Shown piece by piece: positions 61,074 through 64,000 of a DNA stretch of 64,000 nt. Under the pieces are notes generated by a model, which was not told the DNA's origin, made no database searches, and was given only the letters and a program-made list of their open reading frames with translations. Source of the DNA: Massilia arenae (GTDB lineage Bacteria; Pseudomonadota; Gammaproteobacteria; Burkholderiales; Burkholderiaceae_D); contig NZ_VPFD01000012.1 in the NCBI RefSeq assembly GCF_008014745.1, forward strand, positions 1 to 64,000. The letters are read 5' to 3'. A program made the position numbers and the translations under genes. How positions within the stretch are numbered: position 1 is the first letter of the stretch; every line of letters starts with the position of its first letter.

Positions 61074-63694
61074 ATGCCAGCCCGGCATGCAGCGGCCACC
61101 CGCCGCACCGAGAAGACAGCACAAGTGAGTTCCGCCCCGATGTCCAGCAAGCGGGCCAGGCTGCGAAGCTGGCTGGTGCCGACAATCGCGGCCGTGCTGC
61201 TGTGCGCGGCATTCTGGGTCTTGCATAACCAACCGCAGGCGATCCGCTATCGCGATCTCCAGGCCGCGCTGGCCCGGCTCGGCCCCGAGCACCTGCTGCT
61301 GGCCCTGCTGTGCTGCGCGGCCAACTACCTCGTCCTGAGCTGTTACGACCAGCTCGCTTTCGTCTATATCGGCAAGCGCATCGCACGCACGCGCCTCGCC
61401 CTGACGGCCTTCATCGGCTACGCGATCAGCAACAGCGTCGGCTTCGCGCTGCTGTTCGGCACAGCAGTGCGCCACCGCTTCTATTCGCGCTGGGGCGTGG
61501 GCGGCGCCGACCTGTCGCGGATCGTGGCGCTGAACGGCATCACCTATTGGCTCGGCCTGCTGGCGCTGGGCGGCTGGGCCCTCATCGATCACCCGCATGC
61601 CTGGCTGCAGGGCCAACTGGCCCAGCGCGGCGCGCAGTGGCTTGGCCTGGCCTGCGTGGCGCTGGTGGGCGCCTATCTGCTGCTGCCGCTGGTGCGCAAG
61701 TCGCCGTTGCGGGTGCGCGGCTTCGACATGCGGATCCCGCCGCTGCCGCTCACTCTGGCTTAGTTGCTGGTGTCGGTGACCGACTGGATGCTGGCGGCCA
61801 GCGTCCTGTACGCCCTGCTGCCAGCGGATGGGCCGCCCTACCCCGTCGTGCTGGGCGCCTTCCTCGCGGCCAGATGGTGGCGCTGCTTAGCCACGTGCCG
61901 GGCGGGCTCGGCGTGTTCGACAGCATCGTGGCGCTGCTGCTGGCGCCCTGGCTGCGCGCCGACCAGATCGTGGCGGCGCTGCTGCTGTATCGCATCGTCT
62001 ATTATCTGATTCCGCTGAGCCTGGCCTTGCTGCTGCTGGTCGGCGACGAGACGCGACACCGTGGCGCACGCCTGCGGCAACTCGGGCAGTCTCTGGGACA
62101 GCACTCGGTGCGGCTGGCGCCCAGGATCCTGTCGCTGTTCACCTTCATGGCCGGCGTGCTGCTGCTGGTCTCGGGGGCCACGCCGGCCGCGCACCGGCGA
62201 TTGCATTGGCTGTCAAGCCTGTTCCCGCCCGGCCTGTTCGAAGCCTCGCACTTTGTCGGCAGCATCGTGGGCGTGGCCCTGCTGCTGCTGGCTCAGGCGA
62301 TCGCGCGCCGCATCCGGCTGGCCTGGTATCTCGCCGCCGGCGCGCTGGCTGCCGGCATCGCAGCTTCTTTGCTGAAGGCCGGCGACTGGGAAGAAGCGGC
62401 CTTGCTGGCCTTGCTGCTGCTGGTATTCGTGCCGAGCCGCCGCCTGTTCGAGCGGCGCGCGGCCCTGTTCGATACCCGCTTCTCGCCCGGCTGGATCGTC
62501 GCCATTATCGCCGCCTTCGGCGCCTCGCTGTGGATCGGCGTCTTCGCCTACCGCCACGTCGACTACTCGAACGCGCTGTGGTGACAGGTGGCGCTGCACG
62601 ACGACGCGCCGCGCTTCCTGCGCGCGAGCCTGGGCGCCGCCGTGGTCCTGTTCGTCTTCGGCATCTCGCGCCTGCTCAGGCCCCTGCCATACTTCACCGA
62701 ACCGCCGTCCGGCGCGGCGCTGGCCGACGCCGAGCGCATCGTCCGCACGCAGGGCGAGACGCTGCCCTTCCTGGCCTGGCTGCGCGACAAGGAGTTGCTG
62801 TTCAATCCTGAGCGCACGGCCTTCATCATGTATGGCGTGCGTGGCCGGACCTGGGTTGCGCTGGGCGATCCGGTCGGCCCGCCGGCCGCTGCCGCGCCGC
62901 TGATACGGGACTTCGTCGAGCGCGCGGATGACCATGGCGCCACCCCGGTGTTCTACCAAGTGCATCCGGAGCAACTGCACTGCTACGCCGACCTGGGACT
63001 GGCCTTCGCCAAGTTCGGCGAGGAAGCACGTATCCGCCTCGATGGATTGTCGCTGGCGGGAGGCCGCTTCAAGGAGTTGCGGGCGGCGATGCAGCGCCTC
63101 AAGCGGGAGCACGTGGATTTCCGGATCGTGGCGCCGGAATCGGTGCCGGCGATCTTGCCGCAGCTGCGCTCCGTGTCGGACGACTGGCTGGCCGGCAAGG
63201 CCGGCGGCGAGAAGGGATTCTCGCTGGGCTTCTTTGCCGATGATTATTTGACGCGGCAACCGGTGGCGGTGCTCGAGCGCGAAGGCCGCATCGTGGCCTT
63301 CGCCAACCTGCTGTGCGGGCCCACCGGCCAGGAGCTGTCGATCGACCTGATGCGTTTCATGCACGCGGCGCCACGCGGACTGATGGACGGTTTGATCACC
63401 CACGTGTTCCTGTGGGGGCAGGAACATGGCTACCGCTGGTTCAATCTCGGCATGGCGCCGCTGTCCGGCGTGCCGGATTCCGCGGGATCGCCCTTGTGGA
63501 ACCGGCTGGCCGGTTTCGTGTACCGGCATGGGGAGTCCATCTACAAGTTCCAGGGCCTGCGCGCCTACAAGGAAAAATTTCATCCGGTCTGAGAGCCGCG
63601 CTATATCGCGTATACCGGCGGCAAGCTGCTTCCGGTCCTGCTTGCAGATATCGCCGCGCTCTCGGCGCGCGGCTATGCGAGGATCTTCCTGTGA
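61074..63694 (+). pseudogene. mprF: mprF (lysyl-phosphatidylglycerol synthase/flippase), broken
   Basis: Reading through its lesions gives a full-length MprF. The N-terminal flippase begins at MPARHA or at ATG 61140 (MSSKRARLRSW), and the C-terminal synthase ends in IAYTGGKLLPVLLADIAAL. Damage: TAG at 61761 (after PPLPLTLA); loss of one base near 61871, after which AAQMVALLSHVPGGLGVF reads in another frame; TGA at 62582 where NALW-W-Q is expected; TGA at 63590 where KFHPV-W-EPRY is expected. Both TGA fall at expected Trp codons. Frames between lesions stay open and well conserved, so decay is recent or the sequence has errors. MprF adds lysine to phosphatidylglycerol and flips it outward, giving cationic peptide resistance. 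acvB overlaps the natural end. Confidence 0.85.
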
Positions 63695-64000
63695 ACGATG
63701 ACCGCACGCACCGGCGCAGGTGCGGCAGCATTCGCGCATGCTACGCCACCCTGCTGCTGGCACTGGCGTGGCCGATTGCCCCGGCGCAGCCGGCCACGCC
63801 GGCCATCACAGCGCCTGCACATGGGCCGGCACAGCCCGCCCCGGTCATGCTGCGCTACGGCCCGTTCAGTGAGGTCGCGGTATATCCGCCGGCCGGCAAG
63901 GCCACCAGCATCGCGCTATTCATTTCCGGCGACGGCGGCTGGAACCTCGGCGTGGTCGACATGGCACGCCACCTGACCGACATGCACGCGATCGTGGCGG
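63691..64000 (+). CDS. acvB: AcvB/VirJ-like protein, partial at window end
   Basis: GTG start at 63691 overlapping the natural mprF stop as GTGA; the frame is open for 103 codons to the window edge. Signal peptide (TLLLALAWPIAPAQPA, about 21-36). After a Pro/Ala linker the mature part gives FSEVAVYPPAGKATSIALF followed by ISGDGGWNLGVVDMARHL. This SGDGGW motif is the hallmark of AcvB/VirJ, whose Agrobacterium member hydrolyses lysyl-phosphatidylglycerol in the periplasm. mprF/lpiA-acvB pairing is known in alpha- and betaproteobacteria. The C-terminus lies outside the window. Confidence 0.8.
   Translation, partial: MNDDRTHRRRCGSIRACYATLLLALAWPIAPAQPATPAITAPAHGPAQPAPVMLRYGPFSEVAVYPPAGKATSIALFISGDGGWNLGVVDMARHLTDMHAIVA

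Noticed and set aside
61764..63592. Separate flippase and synthase genes in place of one mprF
   Set aside because: Reading through the lesions restores continuous MprF homology, including the Trp positions at both TGA codons; no ribosome sites precede the fragments.
61074..63694. TGA read as Trp (alternative code) in mprF
   Set aside because: Many other genes in the window end normally at TGA, and the gene also has a frameshift and a TAG.
1..64000. CRISPR array, tRNA, rRNA or insertion sequence
   Set aside because: No regularly spaced repeats, cloverleaf, rRNA core sequence or transposase was seen on either strand; a covariance-model search would settle RNA genes.

Overview
The window is high-GC DNA with dense, short-spaced operons. 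Its content suggests a betaproteobacterium of the Massilia/Oxalobacteraceae type: an N-terminally FHA-fused TadA, beta-propeller sensor kinases, Bug-family solute receptors, a DUF3649/PepSY/DUF3325 iron cassette, and mprF followed by acvB. The genus is an inference from gene content. No rRNA, tRNA, CRISPR array or insertion sequence was seen.

Layout. 0-3.6 kb (minus strand): a type II NADH dehydrogenase with a TTG start and a LytS/LytT-type two-component pair. 3.8-6.1 kb (plus): a small outer-membrane barrel and two tandem secreted paralogues, one of which also carries a thioredoxin-like domain. 6.1-24.9 kb (minus): one long, tightly coupled block. It begins with a Flp pilin at 24.9 kb and runs through TadG-like, TadE-like, OmpA, DUF3617, a second Flp-like pilin, CpaB, secretin, FHA-TadA, TadB, TadC, DUF192 and TadE. 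It continues without a break into a Sec-targeted Hint-PoNe DNase toxin, its PoNi-type immunity protein, and six small or unfamiliar genes. No tadZ, tadV or tadD is present. This pilus-toxin coupling is the most unusual system in the window. 24.9-25.8 kb is an AT-rich gap with no convincing gene.

25.8-32.5 kb: housekeeping and accessory genes (small lipoprotein, RhlE-type helicase, GNAT, AraC regulator, cupin, two small membrane proteins, an ADP-forming acyl-CoA synthetase/GNAT fusion). 32.6-41.6 kb: copper handling. It holds a Cys/His-rich and a His-rich periplasmic protein, a TolC-family lipoprotein and a Tat-exported multicopper oxidase in one operon, plus a divergent hybrid kinase. A CopA P-type ATPase with a CopZ-like domain fused to its C-terminus is read from a textbook CueR-type promoter.

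41.8-46.3 kb: an arylsulfotransferase lipoprotein, a small membrane protein, a GAF/PAS diguanylate cyclase and an NTF2-like protein. 46.4-51.8 kb: an iron module of two convergent arms, each with a Fur-like box. The plus arm is DUF3649-PepSY-DUF3325 followed by Mn-type SOD; the minus arm is a TonB receptor; a strong bidirectional terminator lies between them. 51.9-56.4 kb: fumarylacetoacetase, alpha/beta hydrolases and a Bug receptor. 56.4-57.1 kb: a TetR regulator with a perfect 27-bp operator. 57.1-61 kb: an orphan propeller-type histidine kinase and a DedA protein.

61.1 kb to the end: mprF (lysyl-phosphatidylglycerol synthase/flippase) broken by three nonsense codons and a one-base deletion. 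An intact-looking acvB/virJ-type gene overlaps its natural end and runs off the window.
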